Below are positions 1 to 7,161 of a stretch of 19,693 nucleotides of DNA, in pieces. Within the stretch, counting starts at the first letter, position 1, and each line of letters starts with the position of its first letter. The stretch is from an uncultured Lachnospiraceae bacterium (GTDB lineage Bacteria; Bacillota; Clostridia; Lachnospirales; Lachnospiraceae), in NCBI GenBank assembly GCA_910588215.1, contig CAJUQJ010000059.1:1-19693 (forward strand), read 5' to 3'. The notes under the pieces were generated by a model. The model saw only the letters and a program-made list of their open reading frames with translations. It searched no databases and had not been told where the DNA came from. The position numbers and the translations under genes are program-made.

Positions 1-9
1 GAATGGGCT

Positions 10-52
10 GGATGCGTTACAGTTTGCGGCCGGTTAGGCCGTGAACTGTAAC
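10..52 (+). repeat. Palindromic repeat, copy 1 (left of the sigma-factor operon)
   Basis: GTTACAGTT (16-24) pairs perfectly with AACTGTAAC (44-52). Inside it CGGCC (27-31) pairs with GGCCG (37-41) around a 5-nt loop. The segment matches the reverse complement of 1988-2029, including the flanking GGATGCG, so it is a repeated element rather than a chance hairpin. There is no T-run, so a terminator is unlikely. Its identity is not known to me. Confidence 0.65.
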
Positions 53-155
53 CAAGTTTATGTTAGTGTAACCTTTTCCGTGCATGAGCAATCTAATCTA
101 TGTAAAACAGAACCGGGAGCGCGCACCGGCGATCATAGGAAAGGAAAAGACAAAA

Positions 156-701
156 GTGAAAGAGGATACGATTCAGCTTGTTAAAAAAGCCGTCAGAGGC
201 AGTAAATCCGCGTATGGTGAGTTGATCGCTGAATATCAGGTGTATTTGTATAAGACAGCTTTTTTATATGTGAAAAATGAGGCGGATTCGCTGGACGCGG
301 TGCAGGAATGTGTGATGAGAGGTCTGCTGGCTATCGGAAAGTTAAAGGAACCGCAGTACTTTAAGACATGGATCACGCGGATCCTGCTCAACTGTATCTG
401 GCAGGGCAAGAAGCAGACGCAGACGGTGGCTTTGGAGGAATACCGTGAGAAGGGCGTGGAGAACTATTTGATCGAAGAGAAAGTGGATCTCTATGATGCC
501 ATTGATTCTTTGAAGGAGCAGTATAAGACCGTGGTCATTCTTTTCTATTTCCAGGAATTGAAGATCAAGGAGATCGCACGGATCATGGAAATTCCGGAAG
601 GAAGCGTGAAGGCGTACCTGTATCGGGCCAAGAAACAGCTGCGCAGGTGGCTTGAGGGTGAGCAGAAAGAGTATAAGGAGGAAAGGCGCTATGCAAAATG
701 A
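156..701 (+). CDS. ECF-type RNA polymerase sigma factor (sigma-70 family)
   Basis: Predicted 181-aa sigma factor that would direct RNA polymerase to a small stress-type regulon. Region 2 spans about residues 20-83 (core binding and -10 recognition). Region 4 spans about 117-167, with a helix-turn-helix ending in GSVKAYLYRAKKQLRR, typical of ECF factors. The GTG at 156 is chosen as start because AGGAAAGGA lies about 9 bases upstream and the protein then begins KEDTIQLVKKA, as in relatives. An in-frame ATG at 84 has no ribosome site and would add 24 atypical residues. The gene overlaps the next one by 11 bp, and that gene encodes a DUF4179 membrane protein, the usual partner of these factors in Clostridia. 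The family is clear; the target promoters are unknown. Confidence 0.88.
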   Translation: MKEDTIQLVKKAVRGSKSAYGELIAEYQVYLYKTAFLYVKNEADSLDAVQECVMRGLLAIGKLKEPQYFKTWITRILLNCIWQGKKQTQTVALEEYREKGVENYLIEEKVDLYDAIDSLKEQYKTVVILFYFQELKIKEIARIMEIPEGSVKAYLYRAKKQLRRWLEGEQKEYKEERRYAK

Positions 702-1956
702 TAGATTTGATGCAATACCGATCCCAAAAGAACTGAATAATATAGTAAAGGCTGGCGTTCAGGAGGGAATCAGGGAACAAAAGAGACTCCATAAGAATAG
801 GCTTATGCTGCGCAGCAGTGCGACTGCGGCAGCAGCCCTCGTAGCAGTCCTGGCAGGGGTTCTGCTTATATCTAATCCTTCGGTGGCGGCGAAGCTGCCT
901 TTGATCGGGCGGATTTTCACGATGATGCAGGATAAAACCAGCTATAAGGGGGATTTCAGCCGCAATGCAGAGGTCTATGTTGAGGAAGGCGGGGCAGAGG
1001 GGACTCCGGAAAGAAAACAGGCTGAAGGTATAAGGCGGGAAGATATGACACAGACGTCAGATCAGGACATGTCAGGTCTATCGGGGGAAAAGACACAAAG
1101 TCAGTACGTACAGACAGCAAATGGACTGACGGTCACGATCTCAGAGGCGAACTGCACTAAGCAGGCATTGTACTTGGCACTCTGTATTGAAAATGAAGAG
1201 GAATTTCCGGCAGATTTTATCAAGACAAAAAATATGGACGATTATATACTGGATTATGACATGCTGTATCTGACAACGAAAAGTTATTACAATATACCCA
1301 GCATGGGGAAGGAAGAGCGGAACGAAGCGGCCGGCAATGGATTTTCAGTGCCAGCTTATATAGAAGGAAACTTTGTGGACAGCCGGACTTTTACAGGCAT
1401 CATCATGGTTTCTCTGGAGGATGACTTGATGTGCGGCGGTCAGGCGACAACATGGCCGGAACAATTCACCTATTATCTGGAGATATCCGATATATATGGC
1501 GAATTGCTGGAATATGAAGAGATAGAGGTCCGTGATCCGGAGACCGGCGAGATGATAACCATACCGGAATCGGTGATGAAGCATTATACGGGCACATGGA
1601 ACTTTGCCATCGAGGTCAATACGAACCGGACAGCGGTGCAGACGGTCCAGGTCAATAAGACAAACGAAGACGGGGTTGGGATCGCTTCCGTGGAAAAGAC
1701 GGCCTTCGAGATCAGCGCACAGATCATTTTGCCGGAAGATGTGCAGCGCTACGATTATGTCGTTACGATCCTTGACGCAGACAAAAAGCGGTTGGAGAAT
1801 CAGGGGGCGAACGGAGATATCTTTTCTATCTACGGCAGGAATACGGATACGGTGTATGTATATGTATGCGATTATATGCAGTTTATGGATGAACTGAAAG
1901 GGGATGACAAGAAGATTGAGGAAGGCGCGCTGTTTGGCACGGAGGTGCATTTTTAA
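691..1956 (+). CDS. DUF4179 membrane protein, probable anti-sigma factor
   Basis: 421-aa bitopic membrane protein. The first ~39 residues are a charged cytoplasmic segment, suited to hold the sigma factor encoded just upstream. Residues about 40-61 form one membrane span (Ala/Val/Leu-rich), followed by NPSVAAKLPLIGRIF, the conserved NP-A-P-IG-IF block of DUF4179 proteins. The rest is a large extracytoplasmic domain after a polar linker (about 95-140), possibly sensing an envelope signal. The ATG at 691 has AAGGAGG at 675-681 inside the sigma gene, so translation is probably coupled. An in-frame start at 652 would lie deeper in the sigma gene and has no ribosome site. The anti-sigma role is inferred from gene pairing and topology; no classical zinc anti-sigma motif is visible. 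Confidence 0.82.
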   Translation: MQNDRFDAIPIPKELNNIVKAGVQEGIREQKRLHKNRLMLRSSATAAAALVAVLAGVLLISNPSVAAKLPLIGRIFTMMQDKTSYKGDFSRNAEVYVEEGGAEGTPERKQAEGIRREDMTQTSDQDMSGLSGEKTQSQYVQTANGLTVTISEANCTKQALYLALCIENEEEFPADFIKTKNMDDYILDYDMLYLTTKSYYNIPSMGKEERNEAAGNGFSVPAYIEGNFVDSRTFTGIIMVSLEDDLMCGGQATTWPEQFTYYLEISDIYGELLEYEEIEVRDPETGEMITIPESVMKHYTGTWNFAIEVNTNRTAVQTVQVNKTNEDGVGIASVEKTAFEISAQIILPEDVQRYDYVVTILDADKKRLENQGANGDIFSIYGRNTDTVYVYVCDYMQFMDELKGDDKKIEEGALFGTEVHF

Positions 1957-1987
1957 CTGATCTGACAGCGGATGCTGCTGAGCTTTT

Positions 1988-2029
1988 GTTATAATTCACG
2001 GCCAAACCGCTATAAACTATAACGCATCC
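1988..2029 (-). repeat. Palindromic repeat, copy 2 (right of the sigma-factor operon)
   Basis: Read on the minus strand it begins GGATGCGTTATAGTTTA and ends GGCCGTGAATTATAAC, matching copy 1 at 10-52 except for a diverged centre and a few transitions. It can fold as GTTATAATT (1988-1996) against AAACTATAAC (2014-2023) with one mismatch. The two copies flank the sigma/DUF4179 pair in opposite orientations. No T-run follows. Confidence 0.6.
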
Positions 2030-2067
2030 GGACTATTTAAAAATTCATAAACAACTTATATTTATGC

Positions 2068-2104
2068 TTTTCAACCCGCATTGTTTGTGTTATAATGCGG
2101 GTTG
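2068..2104 (+). promoter_or_regulatory. Promoter with embedded operator-like inverted repeat, upstream of the first amino acid ABC operon
   Basis: TTTTCA (2068-2073), 17 bp, then TATAAT (2091-2096) preceded by TG at the extended -10 position. A perfect 11-bp inverted repeat, CAACCCGCATT (2072-2082) and AATGCGGGTTG (2094-2104), starts at the -35 and runs past the -10. A repressor bound there would block RNA polymerase. The 100-nt leader runs to the permease start at 2205. The promoter is well supported by spacing; the operator role is inferred. Confidence 0.7.
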
Positions 2105-2204
2105 AGTTGTTTGGAAGAGTCAGATAACGATGTGCAACAGGTTAGATAGAATGCCTAAAAGATCAATGATTTAGGACTTACAGTGACAGGAAGGATGACA
2201 ACAG

Positions 2205-2903
2205 ATGACAGGGATTGAATTATGGTTTGCTGATTTCTGCGACAAGTTTTATACATGTTTTATCAGGGACGATCGTTATAAACTGCTGTTCAGCGGTGTC
2301 GGTGTTACGATAAAGGTTTCGCTGCTGGCGGTGATCATCGGTATTTTGATTGGTATGCTGGTGGCGATGAGCAATCTTTCCAACAATAAACTGTTAAAGG
2401 CCATCGGTGGGATTTATACGGACGTGATTCGCGGTACGCCTTCCGTTACCCAGTTGATGGTGATCTACTTTGTCATCTTTGCGACGGTCAATCTGGACAA
2501 GTGGATCATTGCGTCCATTGCGTTCGGTGTCAATTCAGGCGCCTATGTATCGGAGATCATCCGGGGCGGTATTCTTTCCGTGGATCACGGACAGAGCGAG
2601 GCGGGCAGATCGCTGGGACTTAATGCATTCCAGACGATGACGAGGATTGTGATCCCGCAGGCGGTGAAGAATATTTTTCCGGCGTTGTGCAACGAGTTTA
2701 TCGTGCTGATCAAGGAGACTGCTATCGTCGGTTATGTAGGGTTGATGGATATCCAGAAGGCAGGCGATTTTATCAAGAGTGCAACTTTTGAACCAGGCAT
2801 GCCGTTGTTTGGAACGGCAGTCATCTACTATGTACTGATCAAGATTCTGACGTTGACGCTTCGCCAGGTAGAGAATCATCTGCGAAAGTCCGATGCCAGA
2901 TAA
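2205..2903 (+). CDS. Polar amino acid ABC transporter, permease
   Basis: 232-aa inner-membrane subunit of the His/Glu/Gln (PAAT) importer family. There are about five hydrophobic spans. The binding-protein-dependent EAA loop is EAGRSLGLNAFQTMTRIVIP near residues 132-151, which contacts the ATPase. VIRGTPSVTQL at about residues 74-84 is the other family hallmark. Length matches GlnP/HisM-type permeases. The start has AGGAAGG at 2188-2194. It is followed 69 bp later by its ATPase, then by a binding lipoprotein at 4039. One permease gene suggests a homodimeric channel. The exact substrate cannot be read from the sequence. Confidence 0.93.
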   Translation: MTGIELWFADFCDKFYTCFIRDDRYKLLFSGVGVTIKVSLLAVIIGILIGMLVAMSNLSNNKLLKAIGGIYTDVIRGTPSVTQLMVIYFVIFATVNLDKWIIASIAFGVNSGAYVSEIIRGGILSVDHGQSEAGRSLGLNAFQTMTRIVIPQAVKNIFPALCNEFIVLIKETAIVGYVGLMDIQKAGDFIKSATFEPGMPLFGTAVIYYVLIKILTLTLRQVENHLRKSDAR

Positions 2904-2972
2904 GGGCAGCCGGTATGCAGACTGTATGCATATTCATACGGTATAGTACTCGCATAAGAAGGAGAGTATCTT

Positions 2973-3695
2973 ATGATCAAAGTTAAGAATCTATATAAAA
3001 AATTTGGGGATCTGATGGTTCTGAACGGAATCGATGAGCATATTTCTCAGGGCGAAGTCGTGGTCATCATCGGCCCTTCCGGATCGGGGAAGAGTACCTT
3101 CCTGCGCTGCCTGAATCTGCTGGAGGATGTGACGGAAGGTGAGATCTATGTGGATGATGAGTTGATCAACACGCCGAAGGTCAACATCAATGTGGTCAGG
3201 CAGAAGATGGGCATGGTCTTCCAGCAGTTTAATCTGTTTCCCCATCTGACGATCATGGATAATATTACTTTGGCACCGGTGCTGCTTAAGAAGATGACTA
3301 AGGAAGAAGCAGTCAAAAAGGGACAGGAACTCTTAGAACGTGTCAATCTGGCGGAAAAGGCGGATGCCTATCCGGCACAGCTTTCCGGCGGACAGAAGCA
3401 GAGAGTGGCGATTGCCAGGGCCCTTGCTATGAATCCCGAGATCATGCTTTTTGATGAGCCTACTTCGGCCTTGGATCCGGAGATGGTAGGTGAAGTGCTG
3501 GACGTTATGAAGGATCTGGCCAAGTCCGGGATGACGATGGTCATCGTCACGCACGAGATGGGATTTGCCAGAGAGGTGGCTTCCCGGGTGCTTTTCATCG
3601 ATCAGGGCGTTATCATGGAGAGCGGTACGCCACAGGAAGTGTTCAGCGATCCGAAGAATGAAAGGACCAAGCTTTTCTTAAGTAAGGTATTGTAA
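2973..3695 (+). CDS. Polar amino acid ABC transporter, ATP-binding protein (GlnQ type)
   Basis: 240-aa cytoplasmic ATPase that powers the adjacent permease. Visible motifs are Walker A GPSGSGKST (34-42), the Q-loop VFQQFNLFPH (82-91), the ABC signature LSGGQKQR (137-144), Walker B IMLFDEP (157-163) with the D-loop SALDP, and the switch His194 in VTHEMGFA. Length and motifs match GlnQ/HisP closely. The start ATG follows AAGGAGAG by a normal distance. It is co-directional with the permease 69 bp upstream and probably in the same transcript. All catalytic residues are present. Confidence 0.95.
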   Translation: MIKVKNLYKKFGDLMVLNGIDEHISQGEVVVIIGPSGSGKSTFLRCLNLLEDVTEGEIYVDDELINTPKVNINVVRQKMGMVFQQFNLFPHLTIMDNITLAPVLLKKMTKEEAVKKGQELLERVNLAEKADAYPAQLSGGQKQRVAIARALAMNPEIMLFDEPTSALDPEMVGEVLDVMKDLAKSGMTMVIVTHEMGFAREVASRVLFIDQGVIMESGTPQEVFSDPKNERTKLFLSKVL

Positions 3696-3761
3696 AATGG
3701 CAATGAGGCGTAAAGTGTATAAAGGGATATCAAACCGACGATCTTTTTAATCATGTGTATG

Positions 3762-3870
3762 AACTATAGTAAACGACATAACAAATTTCTGTTTCCGTCT
3801 CTTGCAGGAGCCATATACGGCAGTTCCTGCAATGCCGAAAACGAAATTTCTAATGTCGTTAACTATAGTT
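3762..3870. repeat. 109-bp long-hairpin repeat element (MITE-like), full copy
   Basis: The left end AACTATAGTAAACGACAT (3762-3779) is mirrored by the right end, which on the minus strand reads AACTATAGTTAACGACAT (3870-3853). AAATTTC occurs in both arms, and the centre pairs TTGCAGGA with TCCTGCAA, so the element can fold along nearly its whole length. It carries no gene; a 78-aa frame across it is not convincing. It occupies much of the 343-bp gap between the ATPase and binding-protein genes. A related copy is cut by the right edge of the window (19623-19693). Confidence 0.75.
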
Positions 3871-4002
3871 GTTCGTCCGGGTCATTGGCCGCAGAAGTGA
3901 ATGCCGGAACGGATTCTGCATGGATGGAAGAGAAAATGCGGTTTAGATATAGAGGGCCGTACGAGCATTTTCGATGCGGTGCGGTTTAATAGATCAAAAT
4001 TT

Positions 4003-4028
4003 TTGACAAGCGTAAAGCGCTTCGGAAT
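4003..4028 (+). promoter_or_regulatory. TTGACA box and LacI/cre-like motif before the binding-protein gene
   Basis: A consensus -35 hexamer TTGACA (4003-4008) lies just before the 15-mer AAAGCGCTTCGGAAT (4014-4028), which recurs exactly on the opposite strand at 6478-6492. The core AAGCGCTT is self-complementary and resembles LacI-family operators. No -10 box lies 16-18 bp after the TTGACA, so this is not a complete promoter. The motif abuts the ribosome site, so bound protein could affect transcript elongation or initiation. Confidence 0.4.
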
Positions 4029-4038
4029 GGAGGAGATT

Positions 4039-5004
4039 ATGAAAAAGACAACAAAAGTAGCAGCATTGGTACTGGCCATGGCTATGGCAGTGTCCACATT
4101 GACAGCCTGCGGAGGTGAAAAGGACGCGGCGGCAGACGCAGCGAACACGGAAGCGGCAGGCACAGAGACAGAGACTTCTGAGGAAAACGCAGCAGAGGAA
4201 GCAGACGCGGCGGATGATACTGAAGCAGCAGAGCCAGATGGGGCAGCCGATACCGAAGCAGATGCAGCAGAGGGGGAAGAGGCGGATACAGAACAGGCCG
4301 GAGCCGTTACGACGAGGACAGAGGGTGTCCTGACATTCGGTACCAATGCAGAGTTCCAGCCCTTTGAATTTGTGACCGGAACCGGTGTGATCGATCAGTA
4401 TGACGGTATCGACATGGCGATCGCGAAACAGATCGCAGAGGATAACGGGATGACGGTAGCAATGGAGAACATGGAGTTTGATTCTTTACTGGTGGCTTTG
4501 CAGAATGGTCAGATCGATGCGGCTATCGCGGCGATGACCGTGACAGAGGATCGTAAGGAGGCGGTTGACTTTTCCGTACCGTATTATACGGCGACGCAGG
4601 TTATGATCGTGAAGGAAGATTCTGATATCGCGGCAGCAACAGATATGGCCGACAAGAAGATCTGTGTTGTACAGGGCTATACCGGTGAGATCTGTGTCAA
4701 CGATATGGGGTATCCTTACGAAGCTTTTAAGAAGGGCACTGAGGCTGTAATGGAGCTGGTAAACGGCAAGTGCGATGTAGTAGTGATCGATTCAGCTACT
4801 GCACAGAAATATGTAGATGACAATGAAGGGCTCAAGATTGTAGAGGATGCTTCTGCATTCGAGTCTGAGGAATATGCGGTTGCAGTACAGAAAGGCAACA
4901 CAGCGCTGCTGGATATGATCAACAAAGCTATTGAGACGAAATTGGCAGATGGCACGATCTCCGATCTGGGCGTACAGTATACAGAGGCGGTTACGGCAGA
5001 ATAA
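4039..5004 (+). CDS. Amino acid ABC transporter, substrate-binding lipoprotein (canonical order)
   Basis: 321-aa lipoprotein that captures substrate for the permease/ATPase encoded upstream. The signal peptide ends in lipobox LTAC, with lipidated Cys24. Residues about 27-95 are an Ala/Glu/Asp/Thr-rich acidic linker. The SBP_bac_3 fold follows in the usual order: lobe I from EGVLTFGTNAEFQPFEF (95-111), with MTVTEDR (166-172) supplying the Arg that typically holds the ligand carboxylate, then lobe II with VVQGYTGE (210-217), VVVID (247-251) and the closing LADGTISDLG segment. The ATG at 4039 follows GGAGGAG; in-frame upstream starts at 3901 and 4027 lack a good signal-peptide start or ribosome site. 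Transcription may come from the operon promoter at 2068, reading through the hairpin element. Confidence 0.93.
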   Translation: MKKTTKVAALVLAMAMAVSTLTACGGEKDAAADAANTEAAGTETETSEENAAEEADAADDTEAAEPDGAADTEADAAEGEEADTEQAGAVTTRTEGVLTFGTNAEFQPFEFVTGTGVIDQYDGIDMAIAKQIAEDNGMTVAMENMEFDSLLVALQNGQIDAAIAAMTVTEDRKEAVDFSVPYYTATQVMIVKEDSDIAAATDMADKKICVVQGYTGEICVNDMGYPYEAFKKGTEAVMELVNGKCDVVVIDSATAQKYVDDNEGLKIVEDASAFESEEYAVAVQKGNTALLDMINKAIETKLADGTISDLGVQYTEAVTAE

Positions 5005-5078
5005 GCACGCTATGCGACAGTGGTCTGCGTATGATATTACGGTGGAATGCTGCCTGAACCAATACAATAAGAACAATT

Positions 5079-5126
5079 AAACCGATGCCTGACAGAGCGC
5101 TATAAGGTTCTGCGGCATCGGTTTTG
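5079..5126 (+). terminator. Rho-independent terminator after the first ABC operon
   Basis: AAACCGATGCC (5079-5089) pairs with GGCATCGGTTT (5114-5124), with an inner CAGA/TCTG helix, followed by TTTTGTTTGTTT. It lies between the convergent binding-protein gene and nuclease gene. Read from the other side the T-run is weaker, so it may work partly in both directions. Confidence 0.82.
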
Positions 5127-5132
5127 TTTGTT

Positions 5133-6206
5133 TCAAATGTCTGTCGGATCGTATCCGTGTGCCTTTATCCAGGCCTGCAGCTTGTCGATTTCGGCAGCCT
5201 GTAATTTGATTTCATTGATCTGTGCTTGAATCTTGGCGTCTTGTGCTTCAAGAGAGGAGGCTTGCGCCTGAATCTTGGCGTCTTGTGCTTCAAGAGAGGA
5301 GGCTTGCGCCTGAATCTTGGCGTCTTGTGCTTCAAGAGAGGAGGCTTGCGCCTGAATCTTGGCAGTCTGTGCTTCCAAGGCGGCAGCCTGGCGTTCTATC
5401 ATCCTCTGAATCCCCAACTGTGTACGGTAATGATCCTCACGGGCTTCGCATTCCATGCGGACACGTTCGTCCTGGCAGAGCCGGAAGACAGTGTCTGCAG
5501 CTTCTTTGATGTAGTCATTATTTTGTGCAAGCATAGTAAGTTCCTCCCAAGTGGTGGCTCTGAAGAGGCTGGCCCAGGAGTTGAGCTGCCAGGATCTGTC
5601 CTCTTCTGTTGCGTATTCTATCTGTGTTAAGTTTAACACGGAAATACGTAGTTTGTCACTATATAATGAATGATTTTTAACATTTAATAATTGATAAGTG
5701 GCATAAAATTCAGGTTGCTCAGGAAAAAGCGTGAAATTCAGAATACCGATCTGCAGAACGGGTCTGATATTTTGATAGGTATCGCCTGGTTGCAGGCTGT
5801 CAAAGTTCCTGCAGAGATAGCTCAGGGAACGTTCTACCCAGTTATGTTGATTGATGACCTGCAATTCCAGATTCAGGACAGTATGATCATTCAGGAGGAC
5901 TTTGATGTCCAGAATAAATGTCTTGTCCGTGACAGAAGCGCCCAGTTCGATAGGATTGGTGATCTCCGCAGTACACATCTGTTCCGGTGACAGGTGCAGA
6001 AGAGAACAGATAAGTCCTTTTAATACATTGTTATTTCGCTGCAGAAGTGCCCGGAACAGGTAGTCATTGGTCATGGGGATCGGGAGCGGTCCGGAAGCCG
6101 GGAAGCTTACCCTGAGTGTGTCAGGATCCTGAAGGGACGGCAGAAGAGGGCTGGTGTCACGGAGCGGTGAAGACACAGGCGGAATAAATGAGTTGATGTG
6201 CGTCAT
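5133..6206 (-). CDS. Rpn-family PD-(D/E)XK nuclease / putative transposase with repeat-built coiled-coil tail
   Basis: 357-aa protein of the recombination-promoting nuclease (Rpn, PDDEXK_2) family, which cuts DNA in characterised members. The family start motif is MTNDYLFRALL (45-55). Catalytic residues are probably Asp100 (FILDIKV) and Glu114/Gln116 (LELQV), the E-x-Q form seen in Rpn proteins. A hydrophobic pattern then continues to about residue 245. The C-terminal third is a predicted coiled coil in which the 14-residue unit LEAQDAKIQAQASS recurs. The first unit has Thr for Asp, and the last runs into INEIKLQ. AAAGGA lies about 7 bases before the ATG. It is monocistronic with its own promoter at 6311-6339. 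Such genes occur in many variable copies in gut Firmicutes, and mobility or a defence role is not established. Confidence 0.87.
   Translation of the reverse strand: MTHINSFIPPVSSPLRDTSPLLPSLQDPDTLRVSFPASGPLPIPMTNDYLFRALLQRNNNVLKGLICSLLHLSPEQMCTAEITNPIELGASVTDKTFILDIKVLLNDHTVLNLELQVINQHNWVERSLSYLCRNFDSLQPGDTYQNIRPVLQIGILNFTLFPEQPEFYATYQLLNVKNHSLYSDKLRISVLNLTQIEYATEEDRSWQLNSWASLFRATTWEELTMLAQNNDYIKEAADTVFRLCQDERVRMECEAREDHYRTQLGIQRMIERQAAALEAQTAKIQAQASSLEAQDAKIQAQASSLEAQDAKIQAQASSLEAQDAKIQAQINEIKLQAAEIDKLQAWIKAHGYDPTDI
5228..5395 (-). repeat. 42-bp tandem repeat inside the nuclease gene (3 identical copies plus a diverged fourth)
   Basis: Three identical 42-bp units lie at 5228-5269, 5270-5311 and 5312-5353. 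A diverged unit follows at 5354-5395. Each starts GAATCTTGGC on the plus strand. Since 42 is a multiple of 3, each unit adds 14 residues (two heptads) in frame. Identity at DNA level, including silent positions, points to recent expansion by slippage or recombination. Confidence 0.95.
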
Positions 6207-6310
6207 AGATAGGTCCTTTCTTTTGCTTTGATGTTAAGAATCTTTCCACCAATAAAGACAGGGCGGAAGTAAATGATGTTACATATAGAAGTGATAGTGC
6301 ACTATACCTG

Positions 6311-6339
6311 TTTATACCACGAGTATAGTTGGTATACAA
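6311..6339 (-). promoter_or_regulatory. Promoter of the Rpn nuclease gene with overlapping inverted repeat
   Basis: Read on the minus strand: TTGTAT, 17 bp, TATAAA, with TG at the extended -10 position. The inverted repeat TATACCA (6313-6319) and TGGTATA (6330-6336) covers both hexamers and could be an operator. The untranslated leader would be about 100 nt. Confidence 0.6.
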
Positions 6340-6477
6340 TAGAAAACGAGATGGATAACTGTAGAAAAATTGTGCGGAAGATAGGGCGATGAAAAGAAGA
6401 AAGAGGGATATCTTGTATGAAAGGCATGATTGTTTGTCAGTAAAGCACGATATATTGTATTGTGCATATTTTCCCCT

Positions 6478-6492
6478 ATTCCGAAGCGCTTT
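6478..6492 (-). promoter_or_regulatory. Second copy of the CCGAAGCGCTTT motif
   Basis: ATTCCGAAGCGCTTT is the exact reverse complement of 4014-4028. It ends 16 bp before the -35 box of the TetR/CPBP operon, a position compatible with a regulator site. The remainder of the 382-bp gap between 6206 and 6589 is AT-rich. Apart from the two promoters I see nothing coding in it. Confidence 0.4.
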
Positions 6493-6508
6493 GCTGAATC
6501 CTGTATTG

Positions 6509-6556
6509 TTGACAAAACAGATAGAATAAAATATAATATAATTTATGTTATATAAC
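6509..6556 (+). promoter_or_regulatory. Perfect-consensus sigma-A promoter of the TetR/CPBP operon, with palindrome
   Basis: TTGACA (6509-6514), exactly 17 bp, TATAAT (6532-6537). The palindrome GTTATATAAC (6547-6556) lies at the expected transcription start, a common place for a TetR autorepressor operator. A consensus promoter followed by such a site suggests strong expression held down by the repressor. Confidence 0.8.
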
Positions 6557-6588
6557 AATAATTATAATATGGAAGGAAGGATAAGAAG

Positions 6589-7161
6589 ATGCCGCCGAAA
6601 GCCAGGATCACAAAAGATATGATCATTGACGCTGCGTTTGAGATTGCCCGTGAAAAGGGGGTGGAAAATATCAATGCAAGGACTGTATCGAACAGACTGA
6701 ATTGTTCTACCCAGCCTGTCATGTATCATTTCGCGACGATTGAGGAACTGAAGAATGCTGTCTATATAAGAACAGACCAATACCACACAGAGTATCTGAT
6801 GCGAATTTCCGGAGCATGGGAAGATGTCATGCTTGCTATTGGTTTAAACTATATCCGTTTTGCCGTTGAGGAACTGCATTTATTCCGCTTTCTGTTCCAA
6901 TCGGGGTTTATTGCGGAAAACAGCCTGCCGGAAATGATAGATTCGGAAGAACTCAGTCCGATCATTTTTGCCATGCAGAAAGCCATGAACAGGAGCATGG
7001 CGCAGACCAAAGAGATCTTCCTGACACTGGCGCTGTTTGCTCACGGGTACGCAAGCATCATCGCCAACAATGCACTGGAATATGATGAAGAACTGATCAA
7101 GGTGCATTTGGAGCGGGTGTACAGGGGTGCGATTCTGGCCACGCGGGAGGAAGTAGAATGA
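6589..7161 (+). CDS. TetR-family transcriptional regulator
   Basis: 190-aa probable one-component repressor. The N-terminal DNA-binding domain covers about residues 8-54. The helix-turn-helix lies around 30-50, including ARTVSNRLNCSTQPVMYHF, which matches the family pattern ending in a Y-H-F turn. The C-terminal helical part, a ligand and dimer domain, is typical in length. The start follows GGAAGGAAGG. Its TGA stop overlaps the start of the CPBP gene (ATGA), so the two are translationally coupled. It probably controls its own operon via the palindrome at 6547-6556. The inducer is unknown. Confidence 0.9.
   Translation: MPPKARITKDMIIDAAFEIAREKGVENINARTVSNRLNCSTQPVMYHFATIEELKNAVYIRTDQYHTEYLMRISGAWEDVMLAIGLNYIRFAVEELHLFRFLFQSGFIAENSLPEMIDSEELSPIIFAMQKAMNRSMAQTKEIFLTLALFAHGYASIIANNALEYDEELIKVHLERVYRGAILATREEVE

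Noticed and set aside
47..73. Two TGTAACC boxes 20 bp apart, like an ECF sigma -35 for autoregulation
   Set aside because: No matching CG-type -10 lies 16-17 bp after either box, and the first box belongs to the palindromic repeat.
84..155. Longer start for the sigma factor
   Set aside because: The ATG at 84 has no ribosome site, whereas GTG 156 has one and gives the usual family N-terminus.
3753..3989. Possible 78-aa protein across the hairpin element
   Set aside because: The frame runs through the inverted repeat, has no ribosome site and shows no family pattern.
4003..4037. Complete promoter at TTGACA before the first binding-protein gene
   Set aside because: The -10 position holds GC-rich sequence and would put the start in the ribosome site.
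3882..4346. Ser/Ala-rich minus-strand protein opposite the first binding protein
   Set aside because: It is the antisense reading of the Ala/Glu/Thr-rich linker, with no independent support.
6157..6558. 133-aa minus-strand frame rich in Tyr/Phe/Ser
   Set aside because: It overlaps the nuclease start and both promoters; composition reflects AT-rich intergenic DNA.
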